DNA of 55,265 bases, taken from positions 23,750 through 79,014 of the forward strand of contig CAJTJZ010000011.1 of NCBI GenBank assembly GCA_910576895.1. The letters are read 5' to 3'. Made by a program: the position numbers and the translations under genes. The DNA is from an uncultured Lachnospiraceae bacterium (lineage in GTDB: Bacteria; Bacillota; Clostridia; Lachnospirales; Lachnospiraceae). The notes beneath the pieces are model-generated. The model was not told where the DNA came from and did not search any database. It worked only from the letters and a program-made list of their open reading frames with translations. Below, piece by piece: positions 54,556-55,265 of this stretch (within the stretch, counting starts at the first letter, position 1; every line of letters starts with the position of its first letter).

Positions 54556-55265
54556 ATGAAAAAGAAAAAAGTAATTGTACAACAAGTATTAAGTGCTGTT
54601 TTAGCAACGGCTTTAGTAGGCAGTAATTCTAGTGTTTCTGGAAGTTTGCATCTTAATGTAAAGGCAGCAGAAAATATAACGGAAAAAGAAAATGAAAATA
54701 GTGAGTTAAATGAAGTTGAAAATGGTTCTTCTACTGAGAGAACAGCAGAAGAACCAGAAATTTTATATAGTGGTAAAGATGGTAATTTGGATTGGAGTAT
54801 TGATGAAAATGGGTTATTGATAATAACTGGAGATGGAAATTATATTGGTAAAGATTGGCTTGTGTATGCTTCAAATATAAAAGAAGCGAAGATAACAGTA
54901 CATAATATAACGGATATAAGTGGTATGTTTCGTGGGTGTAGTAATCTAACAAGCTTGGATTTAAGTAATTTTGATACCAGTAATGTAATGAATATGTATA
55001 GTATGTTTTGGGGGTGTAGTGGTCTAACAAGCTTAGATTTAAGTAACTTTGATACCCATAATGTAACGAATGTGGGCAATATGTTTTCAGGGTGTAGTAG
55101 TCTAACGAGTTTGAACTTGAGTAAGTTTGATACTAGCAAGGTAAGATATATGGACAATATGTTTTCAGAATGTAGTAATCTAACAAGCTTGGATTTAAGT
55201 AATTTTGATACCAGTAATGTAATGGATATGTATAATATGTTTCGTGGGTGTAGTGGTCTAACAAG
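54556..55265 (+). CDS. Secreted BspA-like (DUF285) surface protein, truncated by window end
   Basis: The frame is open from the ATG at 54556 to the last base (236 residues visible). An N-terminal signal peptide (MKKKKVIVQQVLSAVLATAL and so on, probable cleavage after VKAA at about 38) precedes an acidic linker. Next is GNLDWSIDENGLLIITGDG, a segment typical of clostridial BspA-like repeat proteins. From about residue 124, 26-residue repeats of the type MFxGCSxLTSLDLSNFDTSNV are the DUF285/BspA leucine-rich family. Such proteins are exported and often adhesive. Anchor and length are beyond the window. Confidence 0.85.
   Translation, partial: MKKKKVIVQQVLSAVLATALVGSNSSVSGSLHLNVKAAENITEKENENSELNEVENGSSTERTAEEPEILYSGKDGNLDWSIDENGLLIITGDGNYIGKDWLVYASNIKEAKITVHNITDISGMFRGCSNLTSLDLSNFDTSNVMNMYSMFWGCSGLTSLDLSNFDTHNVTNVGNMFSGCSSLTSLNLSKFDTSKVRYMDNMFSECSNLTSLDLSNFDTSNVMDMYNMFRGCSGLT
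54925..55265 (+). repeat. 78-bp tandem repeats in the BspA-like gene
   Basis: Repeats start at 54925, 55003, 55081, 55159 and 55237, exactly 78 bases apart, each coding a 26-residue unit. The TTTGATACCAGTAATGTAATG block is almost identical between units 1 and 4, showing recent duplication or recombination. The array continues past the window. Confidence 0.9.

Noticed and set aside
54731..55157. Minus-strand ORFs with repeated YT/HP motifs
   Set aside because: They are shadows of the 78-bp repeats of the plus-strand BspA-like gene.
54925..55265. CRISPR-like periodic repeat
   Set aside because: The 78-base units have no spacers and encode a continuous leucine-rich repeat protein.

Overview
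The window comes from a low-GC, endospore-forming Firmicute, most likely a Lachnospiraceae-type clostridium. The chromosomal part carries the spore protease gpr, spoIIP, a GerW/YtfJ gene beside a DUF2953 gene, a Csp-type germination protease and part of sleC. It also carries anaerobic 2-hydroxyacyl-CoA dehydratase/activase genes and an Amt-PII fusion. There is no rRNA, tRNA or CRISPR array that I can see.

Region 1 (1 to about 23,737) is the right-hand part of a phage-like element, transcribed left to right. It starts inside a BRO-type antirepressor gene, and its left end lies outside the window. It encodes a nearly complete replication and nucleotide-supply set: an SSB-like protein, a Sak4-like recombination ATPase, DnaB helicase, a primase, a PD-(D/E)XK nuclease, its own DnaE-type polymerase, a RecD2-like helicase (broken by a TGA and a frameshift), an OGG1-type glycosylase, NrdD/NrdG, ThyX and a guanylate-kinase-like enzyme. 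Small phage proteins and a methyltransferase remnant follow, and the last gene is a large serine recombinase. No structural genes are visible here.

Region 2 (23,723-26,652, minus strand) is the key locus. The 3' end of the recombinase gene runs into the 5' two-thirds of sleC, the spore cortex-lytic enzyme gene, which is cut inside its SpoIID-like catalytic domain just after the conserved EWY. An intact Csp-family subtilisin gene, the family that activates pro-SleC, lies directly upstream. The arrangement is that of a skin-type intervening element: excision by the recombinase should rebuild sleC and restore germination capacity. The missing sleC 3' half is predicted at the left end of the element, outside the window. 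This is the most important observation here.

Region 3 (26,712-34,957) holds an ammonium transporter fused to a PII domain with a promoter and attenuator-like leader, an HPr-like protein without the active-site His, a roughly 210-base run of consecutive hairpins (possible structured RNA), a DUF6033-like protein, a siroheme nitrite/sulfite reductase-like protein, gpr and spoIIP.

Region 4 (34,962-47,567) holds a giant activase/dehydratase gene split by a one-base frameshift, a LysM protein, a rhomboid-like membrane protein behind a perfect consensus promoter, two unknown proteins, DUF2953 and GerW/YtfJ genes, a GNAT plus ParB-like pair lying between hairpins, and argH.

Region 5 (47,941-55,265) is a sugar ABC importer operon (lipoprotein, two permeases) ending in a GH2 beta-galactosidase, followed by the start of a secreted BspA-like protein with 78-base repeats that runs off the window.
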